Assembly: GCF_002911695.1 (NCBI RefSeq)
Contig: NZ_PQBS01000034.1
Span: forward strand, 62,629-126,628
Length of the DNA stretch: 64,000 nucleotides
Direction of reading: 5' to 3'
Origin: Gracilimonas amylolytica
GTDB taxonomy: Bacteria; Bacteroidota; Rhodothermia; Balneolales; Balneolaceae
Part shown: positions 45,060-53,801 of the stretch, piece after piece
Layout: each line of letters starts with the position of its first letter
Position numbering within the stretch: position 1 is the stretch's first letter
Made by a program: the position numbers and the translations under genes
The notes under the pieces: model-generated
What the model saw: the letters and a program-made list of their open reading frames with translations, nothing else
Told to the model about the DNA's origin: nothing
Database searches by the model: none

Positions 45060-45300
45060 GTAACAAAATAAGTGTTAGGACGGTTTTATAATAAGAGATC
45101 ATTTCGCGGCGAATGCCTGCTTTTGCCGTCAGACAGGCAGAGCGCCCCAGGTTTTGAATTGGGCATGTTATGGTGAACGCGATGGATCTCAACGTATAAT
45201 ACAAACGAGTAGCTCCACCTTTGAGACCCTTCGCGAAATACAATCTATACCTAATCCCAATTGAAAACGCTCAGGGTGACAACCAAGAGGTAATTTTACG
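45060..45300. repeat. Degenerate dispersed intergenic repeat
   Basis: On the - strand the stretch contains GTCACCCTGAGCG, TTTCGCGAAGGGTCTC, GAGATCCATCGCG and TGCCTGTCTGACGG/AAAGCAGGCA hairpin arms. These resemble the short palindromic intergenic repeats built on a GTCATCCTGAGCG...GAAGGATCT theme that are scattered in many Bacteroidota genomes. This is by memory of the pattern, not a search. Confidence 0.45.
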
Positions 45301-45393
45301 TCGAACTCACGTTATTTAATTGCTCACCCGAATTTCAGTTCGATTATTCTTCTAAATGTTAGATAATTCAATGACAGTTTCTAAATTAAAAAC

Positions 45394-45695
45394 GGCCCTG
45401 AAGGGGCCACATACGAATAACCCCGGACAATGAAATGCGATAGCATGGAAGCAGTCCGGGGTTAATAAGCGTACATGGAATAAAGCTTCGCCCGATTAAT
45501 GTTTAAACCTCTGATGGTTTACGAAGCTTGGGCAAACTTCTCTTTAATGACCAGTTTCCACAACCCTGCGAAAACCAACAGAGACACTGGGATCTCTGTT
45601 TTCTTGGGTTTTCTTTTTTTGGACTATTAATCCCAGGGTTGCTCCCGCTTTCGCGGCTTTACCCTGGGCTATTCGTATTTGACCCTTTCAGGGGC
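45394..45695. repeat. 302-bp palindromic REP/MITE-like element
   Basis: The 33-bp ends (45394-45426 and 45663-45695) are inverted repeats with 27 of 33 identical bases by eye, sharing CATACGAATA or AATACGAATA. Each end also forms its own hairpin: AACCCCGGAC/GTCCGGGGTT (45419-45428 with 45454-45463) and CCCAGGGT/ACCCTGGG (45632-45639 with 45661-45668). No transposase is encoded. The layout resembles paired REP sequences moved by REP-associated tyrosine transposases, or a MITE. Confidence 0.7.
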
Positions 45696-45856
45696 AAGAA
45701 GGAACAATGAACAGAATTCTGCCCTCGATTTATCTAACACCTACAAGGGTAACAACAAAGAAACAATTTGATCTTGAACTGACTTTTATCAGTTATTTTT
45801 GTTTTCACGGGAATGACCGAATTCACGTGAGTTTAACTAGAGAGGAAAAACCATTG

Positions 45857-45905
45857 CAAAAAAATCTCCTTTTACCTCAGCCACCGGGCAAAGATAAAAG
45901 GAGAT
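45857..45905 (-). terminator. Rho-independent terminator of the pseudopilin-like operon
   Basis: On the - strand an 11-bp perfect stem (ATCTCCTTTTA at 45895-45905 with TAAAAGGAGAT at 45864-45874) is followed by TTTTTTT. It lies 45 bp after the stop of the 380-residue gene and separates the pseudopilin-like genes from the fibre genes. Confidence 0.88.
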
Positions 45906-45949
45906 AGGGGTACACTAAAGGGGTACAATAAACAAGTACGACTTACTTC

Positions 45950-47092
45950 TTATTCGTAGGTACTCAATCTTTTATAACGGTTTTGATTGAGCATATTGGC
46001 GGCTGCGGCTTTTGCTGTTTGCTCAGCTTGGCAATCATAGCTTACCGTAATGTTACCATTGAGTTCAATATCAATGTCTGGTATTGTTGGATCATCTTCA
46101 TCCGTTTTACCTACTAATACTGACCCATTAATATTTACAGTTCCTTTACCATCCATATTGTAAGCATTTTCAAAGATCACTAATCCATTAAAGGTAAATC
46201 CACCTTTTAGGTCCAGGCTACCGGTAACCGGATCAAGTAGTCCGGTTGTATCTCCCTCTACTGTACCATAATTGCGCACGACCATAATTCCAAAACCTTC
46301 TGTATTTGAGGCAAATTTAGTATCCCCTTCCACAAAAAACACCCCAGGGTTATCAGCTGAACCCAAGTTTTCATTATATGTTCCGGAAGGAATTTTATTG
46401 ACTCCATCCATTTGGGCTAGTCGCGCAACAAGTTGATCGACGGGTTGATAGGAAAGAGTTGAATCAACTTCTATTTTACCACCCTCACCTTCTAATTGGT
46501 CGTAGGTACCGCTATCACCAGAAATAGCATCATATGATTCCTGGTCCTGTACTGTAACAGCGGGTTTAGAACCACAAGTTCCACTATTATCATCACCGGT
46601 TATCATGGATGAACCCTGTGCTGAAAAATTAAAGTGATCATACCCGGCTGCAATCGAAATAGCCGATTGAAAATCAGGTACGAAGTGAAGAGCTTCTTTT
46701 ACATAAGATGTAATGATGTTTAGATCTTTTACCTGATTACTAATAGGATCTCGGTACCACGAACGGGCATGTATTTCAACGGTATCACTTTCAAGTATTG
46801 CATAAGATCCGCCACCTGAAGAAGGTTTCAGGTCATAGTATAACGAAATAGAATCTCCATCAATCTCCTGAATCCATGGGCTACTGCTGGTTGGATGCCA
46901 GGTACCGCCACTTTCATTAATTCTTTCCATTGAAACCTGTGCAGCCGTAAATGCTTTATTTCGGATCTGTACTTCGTAAGCATCAACGGCTGAGTTCTGT
47001 GCTATACCTGTACGCTGACTTTGTACACCTACTTGCAGGATGCCTACAGCAATAATGGCACCGGCGGCTATAATTAACATTGCGCGTCCCAT
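45950..47092 (-). CDS. PilX-like single-TM protein of unknown function
   Basis: A 380-residue protein with an N-terminal TM helix (MGRAMLIIAAGAIIAVGILQ) and a long exported domain. There is no K/R-G-F-T-x-x-E prepilin cleavage motif. The first 120 residues after the helix resemble PilX-like minor pilin proteins. The C-terminal half is repetitive beta (GVFFVEGDTKFASNTEGFGI, GGFTFNGLVIFENAYNMDGK, NINGSVLVGKTDED), like the domain seen in PilX-type proteins that ends in a G-x-x-x-V-x-G-S pattern. A Cys pair is present. It lies 10 bp after the previous gene in a three-gene operon. A role in a type II/IV-like envelope structure is inference. Confidence 0.75.
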   Translation of the reverse strand: MGRAMLIIAAGAIIAVGILQVGVQSQRTGIAQNSAVDAYEVQIRNKAFTAAQVSMERINESGGTWHPTSSSPWIQEIDGDSISLYYDLKPSSGGGSYAILESDTVEIHARSWYRDPISNQVKDLNIITSYVKEALHFVPDFQSAISIAAGYDHFNFSAQGSSMITGDDNSGTCGSKPAVTVQDQESYDAISGDSGTYDQLEGEGGKIEVDSTLSYQPVDQLVARLAQMDGVNKIPSGTYNENLGSADNPGVFFVEGDTKFASNTEGFGIMVVRNYGTVEGDTTGLLDPVTGSLDLKGGFTFNGLVIFENAYNMDGKGTVNINGSVLVGKTDEDDPTIPDIDIELNGNITVSYDCQAEQTAKAAAANMLNQNRYKRLSTYE

Positions 47093-47102
47093 AATTTATC
47101 TC

Positions 47103-47702
47103 CTAATCTTTTCTGAGGTTAACCGGCGAGAATCGTTTTTGCCAGGTTGTGGTTACATATCGGTCGGGATCTGAGGCCCGATAGTTTAACGAGTAATCGT
47201 TTTGCATTTCGAATTCGATCTCAATTTGTAGAATATTTTCAAAATTAGAACTACTTACCGGAGTACTCATTGGAGTGGTAGATCCGTACTGATCAAAGTA
47301 TCGTATCTCGAAGTCCGTGATACCAACAGGGATTTCAGTAGTTACTCCATCTACTGTTCTGGACAACATGTCCACATGTGGGTTATTGGCATGATCCGGA
47401 GCATTATCAGGATCATATTTCCAAGTGATGAGTTCTACGTCTCCACTGTTATCAAGGTCACTGTAAAATGAAATTTCATGTTCATCTGCCTTGAGAAATT
47501 TAGTAGCGATTACACTGTCTTTCTGATAACCTATCTTAGGTATATCATTGATGATCATTTCCTGTACAGCTTGAGAATGTGTTTTTTTGATCAGTGTTGT
47601 GGTCACTTCCTGATTGCTGAAACCTACGTTATAATTGATCGTAAAGATCATGATCATCAGGAAACCCGCAATGACATAGCTTATAATGAGTCCAAAGTTC
47701 AT
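47103..47702 (-). CDS. Minor pseudopilin-like protein (PilW/GspJ-like)
   Basis: A 199-residue protein with an N-terminal TM helix (NFGLIISYVIAGFLMIMIFT) and an exported domain. The order of elements (a helix, then TLIKKTHSQAVQEMIINDIP, a strand with FYSDLDNSGDVELITWKYD, then EIPVGITDFEIRYFD) recalls PilW/GspJ minor pilins, which carry a VxxFxxxYxD-type strand. The classical prepilin peptidase site is missing. It sits 2 bp after the previous gene and 10 bp before the next. Similarity is structural impression only. Confidence 0.72.
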   Translation of the reverse strand: MNFGLIISYVIAGFLMIMIFTINYNVGFSNQEVTTTLIKKTHSQAVQEMIINDIPKIGYQKDSVIATKFLKADEHEISFYSDLDNSGDVELITWKYDPDNAPDHANNPHVDMLSRTVDGVTTEIPVGITDFEIRYFDQYGSTTPMSTPVSSSNFENILQIEIEFEMQNDYSLNYRASDPDRYVTTTWQKRFSPVNLRKD

Positions 47703-47704
47703 AT

Positions 47705-48241
47705 CTAATCCGCGTAATAGCTTCTGATAAAGCTGAAATTATAATTTGTATTTTCAGAACCTGGGTTCTTTTTCAAATAATCTGATTCTACGTTTACGGT
47801 AATTTGTTTTAATGTAGATTTACCTGCAGCTGTGCTAAATGTATTGTACTCACTACTGTGATTGAGATATTGTACTTCGACTGTAATGAGATAATCCACA
47901 CCATTAAAATTTTTAGTCTCACTAAAACCGTTAAAATCATCAAAATCATCAAATGTAGTTCTACCGCTTTCTCCAGTATCTTTTCCCAATGTTGAGAAGC
48001 CGCCTGGTATATATACAGGAACCACACTATTCCCACTGGCATCGTCAGTTGTTTCTTCATCAAAGGCGAGGGCTCTTGACTCTTCAATTATATCCTGAGC
48101 ATACGCAATGACCTGCCCCTCAAGCTGCCCTTCGATCATGGATACGTTGTTCACTTGTATCACACGGTTGGCATTCAGTGCCATGGTGGATACAATGACC
48201 ATAGCAAAAATCACATAAAGTACTTCCGAATATCCTGACAT
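47705..48241 (-). CDS. Minor pseudopilin-like protein (PilV/GspI-like)
   Basis: A 178-residue protein with an N-terminal TM helix (SEVLYVIFAMVIVSTMALNA) followed by a helix continuing through NRVIQVNNVSMIEGQLEGQV. The exported part is beta-rich and Asp/Ser-rich, with FNGVDYLITVEVQYLN and KQITVNVESDYLKKN like the last strands of PilV-type minor pilins. No G-F/E prepilin cleavage motif is seen. It is first of three tightly spaced genes with the same N-terminal design, 173 bp after the adhesin gene. Confidence 0.72.
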   Translation of the reverse strand: MSGYSEVLYVIFAMVIVSTMALNANRVIQVNNVSMIEGQLEGQVIAYAQDIIEESRALAFDEETTDDASGNSVVPVYIPGGFSTLGKDTGESGRTTFDDFDDFNGFSETKNFNGVDYLITVEVQYLNHSSEYNTFSTAAGKSTLKQITVNVESDYLKKNPGSENTNYNFSFIRSYYAD

Positions 48242-48295
48242 GGCTTTTTCCTCTGTTTAAGTTCTCTATTAAAATATTAAAAAATCTTAATATTT

Positions 48296-48323
48296 GATAG
48301 CTTTTCTAACATCAAGAGCTATC
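48296..48323 (-). terminator. Weak hairpin after the adhesin gene
   Basis: GATAGCT (48296-48302) pairs with AGCTATC (48317-48323), and a T-rich stretch with ATTTTTT follows on the - strand. It lies between the adhesin and the pseudopilin-like genes. The T tract is not directly next to the stem, so it may be inefficient. Confidence 0.35.
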
Positions 48324-48414
48324 GAACCCTTATTTGTTACGATTTAATATCACGACAGTCCGGATCAATACAAATTAGATTTTTTTATCCAAACCGCAGG
48401 TGATGCGCTAAGCC

Positions 48415-51400
48415 TTACTTAACGAGGGTCATTTTCTTGGTGAGAACACCACCTTCAGTAGAAAGGCGATAGATATACACGCCACTGGCTAATCGGGTGG
48501 CATCAAAATTCACTTCGTGGAAGCCGGCCTGATAGTTTTGGTCGACCAGGCGGGTGACTCTTCTTCCCAGGACATCATACACATCCAGCTGAACCGGCCC
48601 CTCAATAGGCACCGCAAAACGAATGGTGGTTCTTGGGTTGAAGGGGTTAGGGTAGTTATTATACAACTCAAATTGATCAGGAAGCCCTGCGGCATCTTCA
48701 CCGGGGGCAAGGATCAGGGTGAACCGGGAATTCAGGTCCGCATTGGTTTTGGATCTGGAACCGGAACTTGTGAGGCTGAAATTTTGAACAGTATTCATCT
48801 GTGCCTTACCGGCCTGCTGCGCCAGATTGAAGGTGTAGGTTTCCTCTTCGATCAGATCCACTTTTTGATCGGTATCTTTATCGTGAAGGGTGATGCTCCA
48901 TCCCTCCGGCAGAGCTTCCAGGTTATGCAGTTTGATGGTAAAGGAGCCGCTGATCGGCAGGCCATTTTCATAGCCCCCCACATGTAAAGGGATCTCGAGT
49001 TCTGTACCGAAATCACGGGCCAGGTTATTGATGGCCAGTTGAGTACCGTCATCCAGTGTTGTAAAAAACTCGAGGTAGGTATTTGTCTCAAAAGGTAGCA
49101 ACCGAATGGCGTCCCGGTCGTCTTTTTGAGTGCGCCCACCAGGCGATAGGGTGATATGAGTCGGTTTGGAAAAATCACCGGACGAGAGTTCAAGGGTAAT
49201 CACTTCGGGTTCCTTGTTATTTTTGCTAAGGAAGGTTCCCCCGGTCGTGCGGGCACTTTGGTCAACAGACAATACCGGATTTTCCCCGTTGGCTTTCACC
49301 CAGAAAGCCTGAAACGGGCGGATGATCCCGTTCCCAAGTTTGGTGCCATCCAGGCTGCCGCCGCCAACGCCGTTCCAGTAAAAATAATCGTTACTCACCG
49401 GATCCCATACGTACAATACATTATCGATATTGGTCTTGGTCCAGCCGGAATGATCCCAGTCCAAACTAGATGCGAACGGATTCCCAACCAGGTTCCAGCC
49501 ATCCGAATTCTCATTGTAAGCCACTTCCGAAAAATTAAAGGTTCCGGTTGCAGCAGGGTATTCCGTTCCATCTATATCTAAGGTTAGCGGGAGAGGGGTA
49601 TTGTATCGGGGATCTTCCGCAATATCTCCAAAGAAATACACAAAGTAGCCGCGTCCTGCAGTTGGGGTGTCTGTAGCATTGCCGGGAGCTCTCCATCGTT
49701 GATTGTCGGTTGTGCCGAGTTCTTCATCAGCCACTTCGTAGGCAGTATCATACCAAAGTACGTTGGGTTGTAGGGAGTCAGCCGGGTCATTTCCCAGGCT
49801 CGCTCCGGTATAACCCTGTGTGACGGTCTTGTCCAACAGATCGTTAAAATCACTTTGTAATGGTGCTGAGATCATGCGCCAACCACGTGAAGCACTCACA
49901 TTTCTCTTCATCCGTATGTTCCCATTCACATAACTGATGTTGGGAGCGATCAGGCTGTTACCTGAACTCAGGATCAGGGGGCCGTTTTGCAGCGTGAGGT
50001 TTCCACTCAGTACAATATCCCCAAAGGTTTGTACCCCTTCGGTGTTATTGATGACGGCACTTTGCATTTCCGAGAAGTTGGATACCTGCTGTTGTTGAAT
50101 GTCAGGATAGTCCACGAAGTTTTCATCCAAACGAATTCCAAAGATCACTGTGCCTTCCGAGGCATCAATGTTTTCGAGACTTGCATCACCCCGTAGTACA
50201 AAGGTGTTGTCGTTGAGAAGGAGGGTGCCATCTCCGGTGATCTGATCCGTGACATCCAGCGTGATGCCGGCTCCGTCCTGAAGTTCAAAGGTGAAACCGG
50301 ATCCAATATCCAATATGTTGATATCCAGGAGGTCGGCTCCGTTATCAAGAGTAACATCATTTTGCACGTTCAGGTTTTGAGCCAGAAAGTTAGGAGTTGA
50401 GATCGTTTGCGGGCTTTCACCATTCAGGGTTATTTCAGCCCCTTCATTGCGAGCCAGAAAACTGTTTACTGAGATGTCTCCACCTATAGTAATGTTAGTT
50501 TGAGCACCGGCTGTAAAGGTGCCGGAACCGGAAAAGCCGCCCTGAGTGGTTAGATTTGTATTATCATCAATATCAAGGATACCATCTACAATAAGTGCCC
50601 CGCTTACATTGATGGCATTAGCTCCAAAAAGCGTGAGGGCAGCACCGGATTGAATTTCAAAGCTTCCCAGGTTTATATTTAGATCTAACACGGGAAGATC
50701 CCCTACATCAGGAATGATCACATAGTCATCGTCCTGAGGAACCGTTTGAGGATTCCAGTTTTCAAAATTGGTCCAATCCGTTCGGGTCCCTTCAGGCCCT
50801 CCTGCATTGGCAGTCCAGATAATCGGGTTTACAATATCCACGGTGGCGGTTGTTGCGATCTCGGTTGCCGGAGCATTTCCAAAGGATCCGGTGATCTCCA
50901 CCAATTCAACCGAGTTGGAAGCCGTTAAGGTAGCGGTATAATTTTGCAGGCCTGAATTCCATGACAAAGTTCCTAAAGAGGCATTTGGGTTGCCATCAGG
51001 CGACGAATTTCCATTTTCCTCAATTTGTGCAAGCTGTAAGGAAACAGGCAGCTGTTCCAGAACCCTGTTGCCAAATGCGTCTCTTAAGATGACAGAAATA
51101 GCAGATTGGCTGCCCGTTTGGTTTTGAAGCACACTCGGGTTAGCTACAACAACTGAAGTATTTGCATCTGGAGCATTAGCCTTGACAACAAACTCCTCAC
51201 TGATTGTTACTACGTTAAACAGGTCGTCTGCGGTGACGGTTAACGTGGCGGACGTATTACTCTGAGTGAGCGTAATTGGGTGACCTGTCAACTCACCATT
51301 CACAAACGTAGCCGTTGAGCCACCCGTGATGTTGGAATTGGAGGTAATAGTTACATCGCCATTAAAGTTTGTTACGAGATTCCCGTAGGGATCGATGGCC

Positions 51401-53625
51401 TGAACATTGATCTGAAAGGGAACTCCGGCTGTTTGTTCATTCGGAACCCCTCCGGTAGATGGCAAGGAAATAACAAATTCAGCGGCATCACCCTGTGTAA
51501 AATCAACTGTAGCGTTATCCGGTACGGCCGTAGAATTCACTTCTGCTGTGATAGTGGCTGTTTCACTGGCGTTTAGTGAAGAGGTCAATGAAGCCGTATA
51601 GGTTCCATCTCCCTGATCAATAGCATTGAATGAAGTGGTATTTCCGGTAAAAGTGCCGAAGTCGGTAAACACGTCAACGGTCTCACCACCTGTTAACAGG
51701 TTATTGGAAAATTCGTCTCTAAGTTGAACCGTGATCTCCGAGGTGCTGCTTCCGTTAGCAACAATGGCCGTAGGGTTTGCCGTGATCAAAGTGGTTTGAG
51801 GATCAAGATCACCCGGTAAAATGTTGAATTCGTTACTTTCTCCGGATCGGTTCAAGGCCGTATTTTCAACGCTGATAGTGGCAGGTCCGGCTGTAGTAAG
51901 CGCCAGGTTTGTTTCGAGCACACCATCCACAAAAGGATCGGTTGTGAACCCTGAAACCGGATTGCCATTCAGGTATATTTGGGAGGTTGAACTTACATCA
52001 ACGGCATCTGTAAAGTCTGTGTACACCTCATTATTACCATTCAGGGCCCTGATGCGAATGGTAAACGGTTCACCTGCCGTTTGTTCACCGATCTCTGTTT
52101 CACTCGGAGTTTCGACCACAAATCGTGCCAGCGAATTGATGCTGATGATCTCAAATATCTCACTGCTTTGCGCGTAGGTGCCGGCGGCATCCTCTACGGT
52201 AAGAGTTGCGTTGCCGATCGCAGCCGCTGCATCTATGATAATATTATCAAAGGTAGCCTGACCAAGGGCATCGGTAGGGGCGGTGAGGGTACTGTTGCCG
52301 TCAAGTGGGACACTCGCACTGACTTCCAGATCAACACCCTGTGTATCCGCAATGTTGCCAAAGGCGTCAACCAGCTGCACTTTTACATCAGCTGGGATTG
52401 TTTGTCCCTGAGCCGTATTGACCGGTTGGGTCAGATAACGGATACCGGCAGGAATGTTATTATCTATTGTGATCTCATCAGTGATCAGATCATCAAGTCC
52501 CGGACTGCTCACTAAAAGGTCGATGGTGTTGGCTACATCCACTGACAGATCATTGAATGTGACCACACCGTTGATGGCCGTATTGGTCAAAGTACCTGAG
52601 AGTGTGCCTGAACCATTGTTAACAGCAACCGACACTTCCGTTAAATTATCGGTAGTAACCAGGTTTCCGAAAATATCCTGAAGATGGATCACAAGATCAT
52701 TACTGAACGTTTCCCCGGCGATCGCATTGGCAGGGGGTTGTGTGGCAATGACCATCTTATCTGTGGCACGGGGCAAAACCGTGATCGTTTCAGATGGTAC
52801 AGTAGGGAAACCATTGAATGAGGCTTGTATAGCTGCAGTTCCTGTTGACTGGGAAGAGAAGATCGCACTTCTTAGATCAACCGATGGTTGCAGGGCACTT
52901 ACGGATAAGGAGCCTGTAGTGTTTATCAAAGACCAGTCGTTTGGATTATTTAAAGCGACATTATCGACAAAGTTACCACCCACATCACGGCCGATAGCAT
53001 ATACTGTCAGTTCGTTTCCGGCTGTGAGGTTCTGTGCAGGGACGATCTGTCCGGTACCATCCGGCTGAGTTTCAACGGAGATCTCGGCTATTGAACCGGC
53101 TACTTTACTGAGGTCCCCATAGTTTACGTTTGGTCCTGTGGTTCCGGTGTTTGTGATCATGCCCGCATCCGGTATCGAAGTGGTGGAAGGTCTTAGTTGC
53201 AAGCCCGTAATTGCAATTCTTCCGGGTCCCTGACCATTACCGTTCGTAGTACTTGCATTGTCTATGGTAAAAACAGCTTCCTGAGTATTATTGAATCCAG
53301 TGAAACTCGCTTCTAACTTAGTATTAGCTGCACCGGTAGGTTCAATGGTTAAGACAATTTCGTTTGAAGTTAAAGCAGTATTCCATTCATAACCGGCAGG
53401 TAAAGTCAATACGATCGTTCCATTATTTGCCAGCTGGCCCGAAGCCGTTTCACGTATAGTAGGCCCATCGATCGTCGCGTACTGACCGGATGAAAGAAGG
53501 TCCACGGATAAATTAGTAGCCCCTGAGGCACGGATCACATCCTGAGCCTGCAGTAAACCCGTGGCTGCCAGTAAAAGCAGAATAGCCGTAAATGATCGTT
53601 TGATTGATTTGGTCATATGCATCAT
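48415..53625 (-). CDS. Giant adhesin-like protein with Ig-like repeats and T9SS type A sorting tail
   Basis: A 1736-residue secreted protein. The signal peptide is cut near LLQAQ; an in-frame ATG three codons later (53616) is an alternative start. Tandem Ig-like domains follow, including invasin/Big_1-type units near 604 and 817 (TANPTAIVANGSSTSEITVQ, VVVANPSVLQNQTGSQSAIS). A beta-helix-like stretch lies near 965-1200. A domain seen before T9SS tails follows (GWNLVGNPFASSLDW, RPFQAFWVKANG). The C-terminal 85 residues are a type A sorting domain (ELYNNYPNPFNPRTTIRF, LDVYDVLGRRVTRL, SGVYIYRLSTEGGVLTKKMT), so it should cross the outer membrane by T9SS and be attached or released. T9SS machinery is not in the window. 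An adhesin role is inferred from domains. Confidence 0.88.
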   Translation of the reverse strand: MMHMTKSIKRSFTAILLLLAATGLLQAQDVIRASGATNLSVDLLSSGQYATIDGPTIRETASGQLANNGTIVLTLPAGYEWNTALTSNEIVLTIEPTGAANTKLEASFTGFNNTQEAVFTIDNASTTNGNGQGPGRIAITGLQLRPSTTSIPDAGMITNTGTTGPNVNYGDLSKVAGSIAEISVETQPDGTGQIVPAQNLTAGNELTVYAIGRDVGGNFVDNVALNNPNDWSLINTTGSLSVSALQPSVDLRSAIFSSQSTGTAAIQASFNGFPTVPSETITVLPRATDKMVIATQPPANAIAGETFSNDLVIHLQDIFGNLVTTDNLTEVSVAVNNGSGTLSGTLTNTAINGVVTFNDLSVDVANTIDLLVSSPGLDDLITDEITIDNNIPAGIRYLTQPVNTAQGQTIPADVKVQLVDAFGNIADTQGVDLEVSASVPLDGNSTLTAPTDALGQATFDNIIIDAAAAIGNATLTVEDAAGTYAQSSEIFEIISINSLARFVVETPSETEIGEQTAGEPFTIRIRALNGNNEVYTDFTDAVDVSSTSQIYLNGNPVSGFTTDPFVDGVLETNLALTTAGPATISVENTALNRSGESNEFNILPGDLDPQTTLITANPTAIVANGSSTSEITVQLRDEFSNNLLTGGETVDVFTDFGTFTGNTTSFNAIDQGDGTYTASLTSSLNASETATITAEVNSTAVPDNATVDFTQGDAAEFVISLPSTGGVPNEQTAGVPFQINVQAIDPYGNLVTNFNGDVTITSNSNITGGSTATFVNGELTGHPITLTQSNTSATLTVTADDLFNVVTISEEFVVKANAPDANTSVVVANPSVLQNQTGSQSAISVILRDAFGNRVLEQLPVSLQLAQIEENGNSSPDGNPNASLGTLSWNSGLQNYTATLTASNSVELVEITGSFGNAPATEIATTATVDIVNPIIWTANAGGPEGTRTDWTNFENWNPQTVPQDDDYVIIPDVGDLPVLDLNINLGSFEIQSGAALTLFGANAINVSGALIVDGILDIDDNTNLTTQGGFSGSGTFTAGAQTNITIGGDISVNSFLARNEGAEITLNGESPQTISTPNFLAQNLNVQNDVTLDNGADLLDINILDIGSGFTFELQDGAGITLDVTDQITGDGTLLLNDNTFVLRGDASLENIDASEGTVIFGIRLDENFVDYPDIQQQQVSNFSEMQSAVINNTEGVQTFGDIVLSGNLTLQNGPLILSSGNSLIAPNISYVNGNIRMKRNVSASRGWRMISAPLQSDFNDLLDKTVTQGYTGASLGNDPADSLQPNVLWYDTAYEVADEELGTTDNQRWRAPGNATDTPTAGRGYFVYFFGDIAEDPRYNTPLPLTLDIDGTEYPAATGTFNFSEVAYNENSDGWNLVGNPFASSLDWDHSGWTKTNIDNVLYVWDPVSNDYFYWNGVGGGSLDGTKLGNGIIRPFQAFWVKANGENPVLSVDQSARTTGGTFLSKNNKEPEVITLELSSGDFSKPTHITLSPGGRTQKDDRDAIRLLPFETNTYLEFFTTLDDGTQLAINNLARDFGTELEIPLHVGGYENGLPISGSFTIKLHNLEALPEGWSITLHDKDTDQKVDLIEEETYTFNLAQQAGKAQMNTVQNFSLTSSGSRSKTNADLNSRFTLILAPGEDAAGLPDQFELYNNYPNPFNPRTTIRFAVPIEGPVQLDVYDVLGRRVTRLVDQNYQAGFHEVNFDATRLASGVYIYRLSTEGGVLTKKMTLVK

Positions 53626-53801
53626 GATTGCACATAAATATAATCAGTATTCCAACTCTGAACAGGTAAATTAATCAATTCTAACTGCCTGAAGATCACA
53701 TAGATGTTTGAATGTGAAATCCCTAATATTGATTTCAGATTCATCCGCAGAAAGTTTAGTTTTAACCGTTGGTTCACAGTACTCACATACACTGATTCGC
53801 A

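Larger units (their letters stand above)
44971..45949. other. 979-bp gene-free region between fibre and pseudopilin-like genes
   Basis: No convincing gene on either strand. It contains a degenerate intergenic repeat (about 45060-45300), a 302-bp palindromic element (45394-45695) and the terminator of the pseudopilin-like operon (45857-45905). The promoter for the first subunit gene should lie near 44980-45060, but no TAnnTTTG match was found there. Confidence 0.8.

Noticed and set aside
45528-45907. Two short + strand frames (60 and 66 codons) in the 979-bp gap
   Set aside because: They run through the palindromic element and its hairpins, show no ribosome site and have no protein-like pattern.
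48415-53625. Adhesin as a chaperone-usher tip adhesin
   Set aside because: It has a T9SS sorting tail and Ig-type repeats, so it should be exported by T9SS rather than through the usher.
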